Below are positions 55,287-64,000 of a DNA stretch of 64,000 bases, piece after piece. The stretch's first letter is position 1; every line of letters begins with the position of its first letter. The notes beneath the pieces were generated by a model. That model searched no databases and was not told where the DNA came from. It saw only the letters and a list, made by a program, of their open reading frames with translations. A program made the translations under genes and the position numbers. Where the stretch lies: positions 310,001-374,000 of the forward strand of contig NZ_FMCX01000002.1 of the NCBI RefSeq assembly GCF_900091555.1. Reading direction: 5' to 3'. Source of the stretch: Micromonospora mirobrigensis. Lineage in GTDB: Bacteria; Actinomycetota; Actinomycetes; Mycobacteriales; Micromonosporaceae.

Positions 55287-56950
55287 CGGGTGAGGTCCTC
55301 CAGTACGGCGCCGAAGGCGCGATCGGTGTCCACGACGGACGGGTCGGCGCCGAGGGCGGTTGCGGCGCGGCGGGCGGCGTCGGCGTCGGCCGGGCCGGCG
55401 GGACGGTCGGGGTCGACCGCGAGGGTGGCGGCCCGTTCCCCCTCCAGGGCCCCGTGCGCCGCGGCGAGCTGCACCGCGGCGAACCGTGGGTGGTCAAGGT
55501 CGACGTCGGCGACCCAGGCCAGCGGCACTCCGGCGGCGACCAGGTCCCGCTGGACGGCGAGCAGGAAGGCCGGGTCGTCCACGGCGTTCACCGGCCGGCG
55601 GTCGCGGACGGCGCGGGCGGCGAGCGTGCCGGCCGCCTCCCCCACCGCCCACTCGCCGTGGTGCACCCGGTACGCCGCCGCGGCGACCTGGGTGGCGCCG
55701 AGGTTCTTCGCCGCGGCGAGCAGGTTCTCCGCGCCGGCCGGCACGAGCGCGGCGGCGGGGATGGTGAACGGCGCGGTCTCCCGGTACACCGGCGCCGGAT
55801 GTCCGGTGCGTTCGTGCAGGTCGACGTGGTACCAGGTGACGCCGAGCGAGCCAGACAGGTGCCGGGCCCGGGCCCGGCCGTCGACCGGGGCGAGGTCGTG
55901 CCCGGTGACCGGGGTGTCGACCACGATCCGCCGGGACTCCCGCAGGTACGGCGCCTCGGCGAAACCGTCCGAGGTGCCGGCCGCCTCGGGGGCCAGCCGC
56001 AGGCCGGGGAAGCCGTACCCGCCGTCCTCGCGGGGAGCCTCGGTGCGCAGCCAGTGCACGAACGCGGCGGTCAGCTCGCGCCCGGCGCGTTCCGCCCCGG
56101 CCGGGTCGCGCAGCGGGTCGTGGCCGGCGCAGTCGTTGGACGCCCAGTTCAGCACGGCCAGCTCGGGTGCGGTGGCGCGCAGCCGGCGGTAGGTCCAGAA
56201 CGGCGGCCGGCCGTCCGGGCCGTCGGTGAACATCCGGTACCGGTGCACGCCGCCGTCCCAGCCGGCGATGTCGAAGCCGAGCCGGTCGCGCAGGGCGGCG
56301 TAGTTCGCCGGGGCGGGTCCGGTGAAGTCGGCGCCGGGGTGGTGCTCGACCAGGGCGCACCAGGTGAAGGACTGCTGGGCGGCCGGGTCGGGGCCGCCGG
56401 GTACGGCGTCGGGTTCGCCGTACGCGTCGGAGCCCTCGGAGCCGGTGACGGTGGCGAAGCCGGCCAGCGGGGTCAGGTCGCCGCGTTCGGTGGCGTCGCA
56501 GAAGACGGTGGCGGCGAGCACGGTGCCGTCGGTGAGGGTGACGTCCCGGATCCGGGCCCGCTCGACCCGGGCGGCGACCGGTGCCAGGCCGGTCAGGACG
56601 GTCACCTTCGCCTCCGCGAGGCTCGTGTCGAGCACCCGCTGGGCGACGGCCGGCTCCACGCAGAGTCGGCTCACCCAGCCGCCGCCGGGGTTGGCCGTCC
56701 CGCCGTACGCGGCGCGCAGCGCGTCGCGGAACGCCCGGTAGCTCGCCGAGGCGCCGAAGCTCTCGATGTGCGGGTGCTCGTCGAGGGCGGGCAGGGCCTG
56801 GGTGGTGACCTGCCCGCCGATGCGGGAACACTCCTCGACGAGGACGACGGAGGCGCCGGCCCGGGCGGCGGCGAGCGCGGCGGCCACCCCGCCGAGCCCG
56901 CCGCCGACCACGGCCACGTCGGCGGTCAGCGTCGGGTCAGGACTGGTCAC
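55283..56950 (-). CDS. FAD-dependent oxidoreductase (FAD_oxidored type)
   Basis: 555 residues. The Rossmann motif ADVAVVGGGLGGVAAALAAA is at 10-29, EECSRIGGQVTTQ follows, and FCDATERGDLTPLAG matches the family PF12831-like pattern common in glycan-utilisation operons. The substrate is unknown. GTG 56950 has GGAGGAG upstream and overlaps DUF4127 by 14 bases. Confidence 0.85.
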   Translation of the reverse strand: MTSPDPTLTADVAVVGGGLGGVAAALAAARAGASVVLVEECSRIGGQVTTQALPALDEHPHIESFGASASYRAFRDALRAAYGGTANPGGGWVSRLCVEPAVAQRVLDTSLAEAKVTVLTGLAPVAARVERARIRDVTLTDGTVLAATVFCDATERGDLTPLAGFATVTGSEGSDAYGEPDAVPGGPDPAAQQSFTWCALVEHHPGADFTGPAPANYAALRDRLGFDIAGWDGGVHRYRMFTDGPDGRPPFWTYRRLRATAPELAVLNWASNDCAGHDPLRDPAGAERAGRELTAAFVHWLRTEAPREDGGYGFPGLRLAPEAAGTSDGFAEAPYLRESRRIVVDTPVTGHDLAPVDGRARARHLSGSLGVTWYHVDLHERTGHPAPVYRETAPFTIPAAALVPAGAENLLAAAKNLGATQVAAAAYRVHHGEWAVGEAAGTLAARAVRDRRPVNAVDDPAFLLAVQRDLVAAGVPLAWVADVDLDHPRFAAVQLAAAHGALEGERAATLAVDPDRPAGPADADAARRAATALGADPSVVDTDRAFGAVLEDLTR

Positions 56951-58415
56951 CGGTCTCCTCCAGGGCGAAGTCGATCTCGTACGTGCGCTGCCAGGGCAGG
57001 GTCACCGAGCCGGCGGTGAGGGTCAGGCCGGGCACCGCGGCCAACTCCCGCCAGCGTGCGGTGAGCAGTTCCTCGATCCGGGCGGTGACCGCCGGGACGT
57101 CGACGTCGGCGACGTGGTCGTGCCGGGTCGGGTCGGTGCCCAGCTCGGCGCGGAGCCGGGGCCGGGCGTACGACATCCAGGCGTGGTCGTCGAGGAGCCG
57201 GTGGGCGAGCAGCCGCCGCGCGGCGGACTCGTCGAGGGTGCCGGCGGCCCGCCCGACCTGGTACGCGACCAGGGTGGCCAGGGCGCTGCCGACGGTGTTG
57301 CCGGCGGTGTTCCAGCCGGCGTACCCGGCCAGCCGGGCGTAGCTGCCGTCGGCGGCGAGGTCGGCGACCAGCCGGGGGTCGGCGCCGTTGCCGAGGGCGC
57401 AGTCGGCCAGCGCCACGGTCCGCCCCTCGGCGAGCAGCCGGCGGACCAGGGCGGCGGTCCGGGCGGCCGGGGCCGGGTCGGTGTCGGCGGGCGGCGCGGT
57501 GGCCCAGTCGGCGTCGCCGGGCTGCGGCGGGTGCACCACCAGCACCGCGTCGGCGTCCTCCCCGTCCACCACGGTCGCGCCGGCCGCGGCGGCCTGGCTG
57601 GCGATCCCGGCGCCGACCGGCACCGGCTCGTAGCGGGCGATCCGGTCCAGCCCGTCCGGCTCGGCGCAGGCCACCGCGATCCGGGGCGAACGCCCGGCGG
57701 CGGCGGTGAGCGCCCGGGCCACCAGCACCGCGCCGATCTCGTCGGCCCCCGGGTGGGCGAGCACCCGGTCGCCGAGCTCCAGCCAGCCGGTCCAGGTGCG
57801 CAGCCACTGCCACTCGGCGGTGCCGACGGCGGCCACGGCGGTGTCGTCGGCGCCGACCACCAGGGTGTCCAGCGCGCGATCGGCGGCCAGCCCGAGGGCG
57901 ACCTGGTTGAGCACGTGGTTGCGCTGCCTGCGGCGCAGGAAGTCGTGCCGGATCTCCGCCGGCACGTCGGTGGGCGGCCTGTCGCCGGTGCCGAGCGTCC
58001 GGTGCAGCGCCGCCGACCAGGCGTGCAACGCCCGGCCGTGGTGCGCCCAGTAGTCGGGCTCCTCGCCGGCGTCGTCGGCGTCGGGGGTGCGTTGCACGAC
58101 GGTCGAGGCGTACACCGGTCCGGTCACGTCGGCCAGCGCGGCCCAGCGGCGCAGCACCGCCGGGACGGGGTCGTCGCGCAGCCGGGAGGCGATCAACCCA
58201 CCCAGGCCGAGGGTCTCCAGGGCGACCACGGCGGCGTCGGCGCGGCGGGTGCCGAGCCAGCCGGCGAGCGCGTCCGGGTCGCCGGGGCGGCGGCCGGCGG
58301 GCAGCAGCGTGGCCGGGGGCGTCTCGACGGTGGCCCCGGCGACGGCGGCGACCAGGCCGGGCAGGGTCCGGCACACCGGCCGGTCGTCCAGTGGCAGCAG
58401 CGCGATCCGGATCAT
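56937..58415 (-). CDS. DUF4127 family protein
   Basis: 492 residues. MIRIALLPLDDRPVCRTLPG, TPPATLLPAGRRPGDPDALA, and YAGWNTAGNTVGSALATLVA are DUF4127 features. The family occurs in sugar operons and is of unknown activity. ATG 58415 overlaps the ROK gene by 4 bases. Confidence 0.86.
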   Translation of the reverse strand: MIRIALLPLDDRPVCRTLPGLVAAVAGATVETPPATLLPAGRRPGDPDALAGWLGTRRADAAVVALETLGLGGLIASRLRDDPVPAVLRRWAALADVTGPVYASTVVQRTPDADDAGEEPDYWAHHGRALHAWSAALHRTLGTGDRPPTDVPAEIRHDFLRRRQRNHVLNQVALGLAADRALDTLVVGADDTAVAAVGTAEWQWLRTWTGWLELGDRVLAHPGADEIGAVLVARALTAAAGRSPRIAVACAEPDGLDRIARYEPVPVGAGIASQAAAAGATVVDGEDADAVLVVHPPQPGDADWATAPPADTDPAPAARTAALVRRLLAEGRTVALADCALGNGADPRLVADLAADGSYARLAGYAGWNTAGNTVGSALATLVAYQVGRAAGTLDESAARRLLAHRLLDDHAWMSYARPRLRAELGTDPTRHDHVADVDVPAVTARIEELLTARWRELAAVPGLTLTAGSVTLPWQRTYEIDFALEETGDQS

Positions 58416-59323
58416 CGGGCCGCCCCCGCGGCCAGGGCGCGGAGCGCGGCCTCGGCGGCGCCGACCAGCTGGGCGTCGGTGCCGAGGGCGGCGGGCACCA
58501 GCGGCACCACGCCGAGCACCGGCATGCAGGCCGCGGCGAACGCCGGCCGGGCGGCGGCGAGCAGTTCGGGCACGGCGGCGCCGCCGCCGACCACCACCCG
58601 GTCCGGGTCGAGGGTGTTGGCCAGCCCGGCCAGCGCGGTGCCGAGGGCCGCACCGGCGTGGGCGATCACCTCGGCGGCGACGGGGTCGCCGGCCCGGGCC
58701 CGGCGGACCACCTCGGGCAGGTCGACGGCCGCGCCGGTGCGCTCGGCGTAGGCGGCGGCGATCGCCGGCCCGGCGGCGACGGCCTCGACGTGGCCGACCG
58801 CGCCGCACGGACAGGGCCGCCCGGTGGCCTGCGGCACCGGCACGTGGCCGAGGTGCCCGGCCGCGCCGAGCCGCCCGACGAGCAGGGTGCCGGCGGCGTG
58901 CACGCCGCCGCCGACGCCGGTGCCGACGGCCACGCCGAGCACGGTGGGCAGGCCCCGGCCGGCGCCGTGCACGGCCTCGCCGAGGGTGAACGCCTGCACG
59001 TCGTTGAGGACCACGCCGGGCAGGTCGAGCCGGCCGGCCAGCCCGCCGGGGACGTCGACGGCGGACCAGCCGTGGATCGAGGAGGTGGCGGCGGTGACCA
59101 GGCCGGTGGCCGGGTCGACCAGGCCGGGCGCGCCGACGCCGACGGCGACCGGCGCGTCGCCGAGCGAGCGGACCAGGGCGGCGGCGGTGTCCAGGACGGC
59201 GGCGGCGCCGTCGCGGGCCGGGGTGGGCGCCTGGGTACGGGTGAGCACGGCGCCGCCCCGCACCAGCGCGGCGGCCGTCTTCGTGCCGCCGATGTCGACG
59301 GCGGCGACGAGGGGGACGGTCAT
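58412..59323 (-). CDS. ROK-family sugar kinase, NanK/glucokinase-like
   Basis: 303 residues. LVAAVDIGGTKTAAALV is the phosphate-binding motif, LAVGTGVGGG-like LGVAVGTGVGGGVHAAG the second, and the zinc motif reads CPCGAVGHVE where the family has CxCGxxGCxE, so the third Cys is His. Probably phosphorylates ManNAc or a related hexose as the step before NanE. Lies between GntR and DUF4127. Confidence 0.87.
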   Translation of the reverse strand: MTVPLVAAVDIGGTKTAAALVRGGAVLTRTQAPTPARDGAAAVLDTAAALVRSLGDAPVAVGVGAPGLVDPATGLVTAATSSIHGWSAVDVPGGLAGRLDLPGVVLNDVQAFTLGEAVHGAGRGLPTVLGVAVGTGVGGGVHAAGTLLVGRLGAAGHLGHVPVPQATGRPCPCGAVGHVEAVAAGPAIAAAYAERTGAAVDLPEVVRRARAGDPVAAEVIAHAGAALGTALAGLANTLDPDRVVVGGGAAVPELLAAARPAFAAACMPVLGVVPLVPAALGTDAQLVGAAEAALRALAAGAAR

Positions 59324-60045
59324 GGTGTCCTTCGGGTCACGGTGATACGGAAGTCGTACCGGTCGGCGCGGTAGATGCTCTCGGCGCGCTCGACGGCCCG
59401 TCCGGCGTCGTCGTAGGTGATCCGGTCCACCCGCAGCGCGGGCGAGTACGCGGCCACCTGCAACAGCCGGGCCTGGTCGTCGTCGACGACGGTCGCGGCG
59501 ATCACCTGGTCGGCGTGGTGCGGGCGGACGCCCCGCGCGGCGAGGGTCTCGTAGAGCGACCCGGCGACGGTGTCGGCGTCGAGCTCGCCGACCCGTTCGG
59601 TGGGCAGCCAGACCTCCTCGACGCACATCGGCAGGCCGTCGGCGAGCCGGAGCCGGCGGATGTGCACCACCTCCGCGCCGGGCGAGACGGACAGGTCGCG
59701 GGCGACCACCACCCGGGCCGGTACGACGGTGAGGTCGAGCAGCCGGGAGTCGGGGGTGAGCCGGCGGCTGCGCATGTCCTCGCTGAACGAGGTGAGCGCG
59801 AGGGACTTGGAGATGGTGGCCGGGTCGGCGACGAAGGTGCCGGAGCCCTGCGCCCGGTAGACCAGGCCCTCCTCCTCGAGCCGGCCGACGGCCTGCCGGA
59901 CGGTGGCCCGGCTGACCCCGAACCGGGTGACAAGTTCCCGTTCGCTGGGCAGCGGGTCGTGCGGGCGCAGGGCGGAGCCGATCTCGGCGCGCAGCGCGGT
60001 GTAGAGCGCCTCGTGCTTGAAACCGACCTTGTTGGCGACGCTCAT
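59320..60045 (-). CDS. GntR-family regulator, HutC/UTRA type
   Basis: 241 residues. The winged helix is PHDPLPSERELVTRFGVSRA, then TVRQAVGRLEEEGLVYRAQG, and the UTRA ligand-binding domain runs from about 90. It probably represses the operon and senses a phosphorylated amino sugar. Candidate operators lie at 63243-63364. Four-base overlaps on both sides. Confidence 0.92.
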   Translation of the reverse strand: MSVANKVGFKHEALYTALRAEIGSALRPHDPLPSERELVTRFGVSRATVRQAVGRLEEEGLVYRAQGSGTFVADPATISKSLALTSFSEDMRSRRLTPDSRLLDLTVVPARVVVARDLSVSPGAEVVHIRRLRLADGLPMCVEEVWLPTERVGELDADTVAGSLYETLAARGVRPHHADQVIAATVVDDDQARLLQVAAYSPALRVDRITYDDAGRAVERAESIYRADRYDFRITVTRRTP

Positions 60046-60944
60046 CCCTTGACCCCACCCTCTCCGATGCCCCGGAAGAACAGCCGTTGCAGCGCGAAGA
60101 AGACGGCGAGCAACGGAACGACCGCGATCATCGTGCCAGCGGCGACGACCCGCTGGTCGTTGGTGAAGGTGCCGGAGAGGTACTGCAGGCCGACGGTGAG
60201 GGTGAAGTTGTCCGGGTTCTTCAGCACGATCAGCGGCCAGAGGAAGTCGTCCCAGGCGAACAGGAAGCTGAACACGCCGACCACCGCCAGCGAGCCGCGG
60301 ACGCTGGGCAGGGCGACCCGCCAGAACCGGGCCCACTCCCCCGCGCCGTCCATCGCGGCGGCCTCCTCGGTCTCCTTGGGCAGGGCGAGGAAGGCGGTCC
60401 GCATGACCAGGATGGACAGGCCGGAGATCGCGCCGGGCAGCAGCACGCCGAGCAGGGTGTCGACCAGGCCGAGGCTGCGGACGGTGAGGAAGACGTTCAC
60501 CATGATCACCTCGAAGGGGACGACCAGCGAGGCGAGCACCGCGGCGAAGACCGCGCCCCGGCCGCGGAACCGCATCCGGGCCAGCGCGTAGCCGGCCATC
60601 GCGCCGAAGATGCAGTTGGTGACCACGCTGGCGACCGCGACGATGGCCGAGTTGCCGATGTAGCGCCAGACCGGGATGACCTCGGCGACCTTGCCGAAGT
60701 TCCCCAGCGTCGGGTCGGCGGGCAGCCAGGTGGTGTCCGGGCCGTAGATCGGCTCGCCGGTGCTCTTGAGCGAGGTGAGCAGCTGCCAGAGGAACGGGCC
60801 GACCAGCAGCACGGTCATCAGCACCAGCAGCAGGTAGCGCAGGGTGTGGCCGGCGTACCGGGCGGCGTCGCCGGGGCGCCGGGTGCGGCGCGCGGGCGGG
60901 GTCTGCTGGGCGCGCGCCGGGGCCGGGGTGGTCGCCGTGCTCAT
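60042..60944 (-). CDS. Sugar ABC transporter permease (MalG type)
   Basis: 300 residues, six membrane helices. EEAAAMDGAGEWARFWRVALP is the EAA loop that docks the ATPase. ATG 60944 overlaps the stop of the other permease. No ATPase gene is in the operon, so a shared MsiK-like ATPase is assumed, as is common in actinomycetes. Confidence 0.93.
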   Translation of the reverse strand: MSTATTPAPARAQQTPPARRTRRPGDAARYAGHTLRYLLLVLMTVLLVGPFLWQLLTSLKSTGEPIYGPDTTWLPADPTLGNFGKVAEVIPVWRYIGNSAIVAVASVVTNCIFGAMAGYALARMRFRGRGAVFAAVLASLVVPFEVIMVNVFLTVRSLGLVDTLLGVLLPGAISGLSILVMRTAFLALPKETEEAAAMDGAGEWARFWRVALPSVRGSLAVVGVFSFLFAWDDFLWPLIVLKNPDNFTLTVGLQYLSGTFTNDQRVVAAGTMIAVVPLLAVFFALQRLFFRGIGEGGVKG

Positions 60945-61825
60945 GCCTCGCTCCGCTCGCCGCGCCGGCGCAGCACCAGGGCCAGCACGGAGAGGCCGAG
61001 GGTGCCGACGAAGAGCACCAGGCTCATCGCCGAGGCGTACCCGATCTCGCCGTCGACGCCGAGGCCGACCTCGCGGATGTAGTAGACGATCGACTTGGCC
61101 TGCCCGCCGGGGCCGGCGGTGCCGGAGGACATCACGTAGATCTCGGCGAAGACCTTGGTGGCCGAGATGGCGGCCAGCGTGCCGACCAGCAGCATGGTGG
61201 GGCGGACGGTCGGCACGGTCACCGAGCGGAACCGGCGGACCGCCCCGGCGCCGTCGACCCGGGCCGCCTCGTGCAGCTCACCCGGCACGTTGGCCAGCGC
61301 GGCCAGGTAGATCACCATGTAGTAGCCGAGGCCCTTCCAGACGGTGACCAGCATGCAGGAGAGAAGCAGCAGGGTGGAGTCGGTGAGGAAGGGCAACGGT
61401 TCGGCGACCACCCGCAGCTTGAGCAGGACCGCGTTGACCAGGCCGTCGGAGGAGAGCAGCCAGCTCCAGATCAGCCCGACGACCACCATCGAGGCGATGA
61501 CCGGCGAGTAGAACACCGCCCGGAACGCGCCGATGCCGGGCAGCTTCGTGTGCACCAGTTGGGCCAGCAGCAGCGGCAGCAGCACCAGCGCGGGCACCAC
61601 CACGGCCAGGTAGAGGGCGGTGTTGCCGAGCGCCCGGAAGAACTGGTCGTCGTGGGCCAGCCGGGAGAAGTTCGCCAGGCCGGTGAACTCACCGCCGCCG
61701 AGGGCCTGGGCGTCGGTGAAGGCGAGCACGCCGGTGTTGGCCAGCGGCCCCCAGGTCATCGCCGCGGTGACGATCAGCGCCGGGGTGAGGAAGAGCCAGG
61801 GTACGTACCATCGACGGCCGATCAC
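60941..61825 (-). CDS. Sugar ABC transporter permease (MalF type)
   Basis: 294 residues, six membrane helices. GELHEAARVDGAGAVRRFRS is the EAA loop, and WYVPWLFLTPALIVTAAMTW starts helix 1. It is preceded by a hairpin (61856-61891) after the binding-protein gene. Confidence 0.93.
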   Translation of the reverse strand: MIGRRWYVPWLFLTPALIVTAAMTWGPLANTGVLAFTDAQALGGGEFTGLANFSRLAHDDQFFRALGNTALYLAVVVPALVLLPLLLAQLVHTKLPGIGAFRAVFYSPVIASMVVVGLIWSWLLSSDGLVNAVLLKLRVVAEPLPFLTDSTLLLLSCMLVTVWKGLGYYMVIYLAALANVPGELHEAARVDGAGAVRRFRSVTVPTVRPTMLLVGTLAAISATKVFAEIYVMSSGTAGPGGQAKSIVYYIREVGLGVDGEIGYASAMSLVLFVGTLGLSVLALVLRRRGERSEA

Positions 61826-61855
61826 GTCGGTGAGCTCCTGTCGTTCGCAGGTGGT

Positions 61856-61891
61856 GGCGCCGCCCGGTGGTGGTCCCCGCCGGGCGGCGCC
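61856..61891 (-). terminator. Intra-operon hairpin after the binding-protein gene
   Basis: Perfect 12-bp arms GGCGCCGCCCGG (61856-61867) and CCGGGCGGCGCC (61880-61891), loop 12 bases. It sits between the binding-protein stop and the first permease and probably lowers permease expression or protects the upstream mRNA. Confidence 0.7.
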
Positions 61892-61900
61892 GGTGTCGCG

Positions 61901-63214
61901 TCAGCGGGCGAGCAGCGTGTTGGCCTCGTCGACGGCCTGGTCGAGGGCGGTCTTCGGGTCGAGGTCGCCCTTGACCGCGAGCTGGATCTTGCCGATCACG
62001 GCGGCCTTGGTGCGGTCGTCCCACTGCACGGGGGTGAGGTTCTGCGCCTTGGCGATCTGCTCGGCGGAGATCTTCCGCGCCTCCGAGGTCGGGTCGCTCG
62101 CACTGACCTGGGTGAAGTACGGGTCCTTGAGCGAGTCGGCGGTGGACGGCAGGATCGTCACGATCTTGGCGAAGGCGAGCTGGTTCTCCGCGTTGCTGAC
62201 GAACTTGGCGAACTCCAGCGCGGTGGCCGGGTTCTTGCTCTTCTTGGGCACCAGCAGGCCCATCACGGACATGTTGGTGGTGCCGTCGGCGCTGGCGATC
62301 TGCGGGGCGACGGCGGTGGCCTTGGCGACGGCGGGGGCGTTCTCGCCGATCACCTTGAGGAAGTTCGGCCCGGAGGGGAAGAGCGCGACCCGACCGGCGG
62401 AGTACGCCTCGGTCTCCTTGGCGTGGTCCTGGGTCAGCCAGTCCGGCGCGATGGCCTTGCTGGTGTAGAGGTCGCGCACCTTCGTCACGTAGTCGACGGC
62501 CTCGGGGGTGTTGAACGTCCACTTGCTGGCGTCGTCGTTGAGCAGCGGCACGCCCAGCTTGGCCAGGTTGGGCACGAAGCTGTTCTCCAGGGCCGGGTGC
62601 CAGCCGTAGAACTGGCCCTTGCCGGCGGTGGAGAGCTGCCTGGCCTGCGCCAGCAGCTCGTCGACGGTCTTCGGCGGGGTGGTGGCGTCGAGGCCGGCCT
62701 TGGCGTAGAGGTCCTTGTTGTACATGGTGACCTCGCTGGTGAGGTACCACGGCAGGCCGTACGAGCCGGCCTGGCCGGGGACCTTGAAGGCGTCCCAGGC
62801 GCCCGGCACGTAGGTCGGCTTCACGTCGGCCGCGTTGGCCTCCATGTCGACGAAGACGCCCTGCTTCTCCAGCTTCTGGGCGAAGTTCGGGTTGAGGTTC
62901 ACCACGTCCGGCAGGGTGCCCGCCTGGGCGTCGTTGGTGATCTTCTCCTGGGCGCCCTGGAACGGCAGGTCGATCCAGTTGACCTTGGTGCCGGGGTGCT
63001 TGGCCTCGAAGTCGCCGATCAGCTTGGTGATGTAGTCGTCGAAGGTCGGCTTGAGGGCCAGCGTGGCGAAGGTGATGTCACCCTTCACGTCGCCGCTGAT
63101 CTTGTCGCCGGAACCGCCGCCCGCGGCGGTGTCGTCACCGCTGGACAGGCCGCAGCCGCTGAGGAAGAGCGCGGCCGCCGTCGCGACGGCTGCGAAGGCG
63201 CGGGTACGCCTCAT
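61901..63214 (-). CDS. Sugar ABC transporter substrate-binding lipoprotein
   Basis: 437 residues. The signal ends in the lipobox LSGCGLSSG, so Cys21 is lipidated. The rest is a class-I carbohydrate-binding fold (ITFATLALKPTFDDYITKLI, HPGTKVNWIDLPFQG). First gene of the operon. The ligand may be a mannose- or N-acetylmannosamine-containing glycan, inferred from GH38 and NanE. Confidence 0.93.
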   Translation of the reverse strand: MRRTRAFAAVATAAALFLSGCGLSSGDDTAAGGGSGDKISGDVKGDITFATLALKPTFDDYITKLIGDFEAKHPGTKVNWIDLPFQGAQEKITNDAQAGTLPDVVNLNPNFAQKLEKQGVFVDMEANAADVKPTYVPGAWDAFKVPGQAGSYGLPWYLTSEVTMYNKDLYAKAGLDATTPPKTVDELLAQARQLSTAGKGQFYGWHPALENSFVPNLAKLGVPLLNDDASKWTFNTPEAVDYVTKVRDLYTSKAIAPDWLTQDHAKETEAYSAGRVALFPSGPNFLKVIGENAPAVAKATAVAPQIASADGTTNMSVMGLLVPKKSKNPATALEFAKFVSNAENQLAFAKIVTILPSTADSLKDPYFTQVSASDPTSEARKISAEQIAKAQNLTPVQWDDRTKAAVIGKIQLAVKGDLDPKTALDQAVDEANTLLAR

Positions 63215-63242
63215 AGGGGTCCTCCATGCGTGGGGGAGTTAG

Positions 63243-63364
63243 GTGGTACGGACCAGTGCCGTGACTCTGGACCACGATCACCCTCCAGGTCAAGCCCCAG
63301 CAGCGAATTCACGCTGAGCGTCCCGTTTGACTACCGATCCGAGGTCTTGACTTGTCCGTACCAC
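63243..63364. promoter_or_regulatory. Two GntR-type operators in a divergent promoter region
   Basis: TGGTACGGACCA (63244-63255) fits the HutC-type consensus TGGT-N4-ACCA. An 11-bp inverted copy, GTCCGTACCAC, is at 63354-63364 next to a divergent gene; the full site there would be TGGTACGGACAA. Both flank the divergent start codons, so one repressor could control both directions. Confidence 0.65.
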
Positions 63365-63383
63365 TCGGCACACGATGGCCCGC

Positions 63384-64000
63384 ATGCCATCCCCCACACC
63401 GCTGCGAAGGACCGCCGTGACCGGCGCGGCCGGAGCCGTCCTGCTCGGACTGCTCACCGCCCCGGCCGCCGCGCGGGCCACCGAACCCGCCACCACCACC
63501 GGCCAACCCACCGTGGTCACCGCCGACGGCGACACCGCGGTCATCGACGCCATCGACCCCTCGTCCCGGGCCGCCGGCATGCTCGCCCTGTTCACCCCCG
63601 ACGCCGGCGCCGAGACCCGGACCAACGCCTTCGGCGGCGAGGCCGTGCTGCGCGCCCTCGGCGGCGGCTCCTACCAGGTGCTCAGCGTCTGCACCGTCTT
63701 CGACGCCTGCGCCAAACCCGGCAACAACGCCATCCCGGCCGACGGCGCGGTGCTCTCGGCGTCCCCGCCGGAGACCGGCGGCACCGACGACCGGCGGTTC
63801 CTGCGCGACCAGCTGCGCGCCGGGGAGACCGTGCAGCTGCGCAACCTGCTGATCCGCCGGGCCACCAGCACCCTGTCCGCCACCGACCCGACCGCCGCCG
63901 ACAACCCCGACGGCGTCGACCCGGCCAAGGGGCAGTGCTTCCCCGGCTGTCGCGGGGCCGAGCAGCTGATCGCGTACACCCCGGCGGCCGGCCGGGAGAA
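63384..64000 (+). CDS. Secreted protein, possible glycosyl hydrolase-like, C-terminus outside window
   Basis: Open at the window end; about 205 residues visible from ATG 63384 (ATG 63375 is also possible). A signal peptide is clear: RRTAVTGAAGAVLLGLLTAP then AAARA. The following segment (NAFGGEAVLRALG, NNAIPADGAVLSA) resembles the N-terminal region of actinobacterial 'family 10 glycosylhydrolase-like' secreted proteins. That identification is from memory. It shares the divergent operator region with the sugar operon. Confidence 0.5.
   Translation, partial: MPSPTPLRRTAVTGAAGAVLLGLLTAPAAARATEPATTTGQPTVVTADGDTAVIDAIDPSSRAAGMLALFTPDAGAETRTNAFGGEAVLRALGGGSYQVLSVCTVFDACAKPGNNAIPADGAVLSASPPETGGTDDRRFLRDQLRAGETVQLRNLLIRRATSTLSATDPTAADNPDGVDPAKGQCFPGCRGAEQLIAYTPAAGRE

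Overview
The window is uniformly very high in GC, with codon third positions almost always G or C. Start codons are often GTG and operons are tightly overlapped, so this looks like an actinomycete chromosome. The gene set, together with two dispersed repeats of a kind I associate with Micromonosporaceae (10827-10887 and 39415-39467), points to Micromonospora or a close relative. The genus call is inference. No rRNA, tRNA or CRISPR was seen.

Layout. 1-10814: mixed accessory and housekeeping genes. These are a secreted SGNH hydrolase (cut by the window edge), an adenylating enzyme coupled to an MFS exporter, an ECF sigma factor with a membrane partner, and a GIY-YIG-like protein. They are followed by a peptidase S51, a YjbR protein, a HAD phosphatase, a LOG-like protein and a small SGNH hydrolase.

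10916-34158: a biosynthetic gene cluster, almost entirely on the minus strand. Upstream in the transcriptional sense lies a type II polyketide synthase block: a dedicated acetyl-CoA carboxylase (AccDA fusion, AccB, AccC), an ACP fused to an aromatase/cyclase, a cupin, KS-alpha and a chain length factor. A SARP regulator and a TcmI-type cyclase sit divergently beside it. Downstream is a second acyl-handling block: two AMP-forming ligases, two ACPs, a KS whose usual HGTGT histidine is Asn, a half-size KS-like protein and a complete KS. It continues into an aryl-acid module: a 4-hydroxymandelate-synthase-like dioxygenase, a PhyH dioxygenase, a DUF3050 putative di-iron protein, E1-alpha/E1-beta of a 2-oxoacid dehydrogenase, and an ATP-grasp enzyme. 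I read this as an aromatic polyketide pathway primed by a tyrosine-derived aryl starter made inside the cluster. The product is not one I recognise.

34328-52080: a membrane-anchored helix-hairpin-helix protein, a phosphotransferase, an LtrA-like membrane protein, a small membrane protein, an F420-type oxidoreductase, an APC permease and a DUF5995 protein. Next come a LAL regulator and a cyclase/ATPase, two paa genes, a PIN/antitoxin pair and tandem CrcB fluoride channels. A 15-bp element is repeated upstream of the DUF5995 gene and of the cyclase gene.

52090-64000: a sugar-utilisation operon. It has an ABC importer (binding protein, two permeases, no ATPase gene), a GntR/UTRA regulator with TGGT-N4-ACCA operators, a ROK kinase, DUF4127, an FAD enzyme, NanE and a GH38 mannosidase. 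A divergent secreted protein is cut by the window end.
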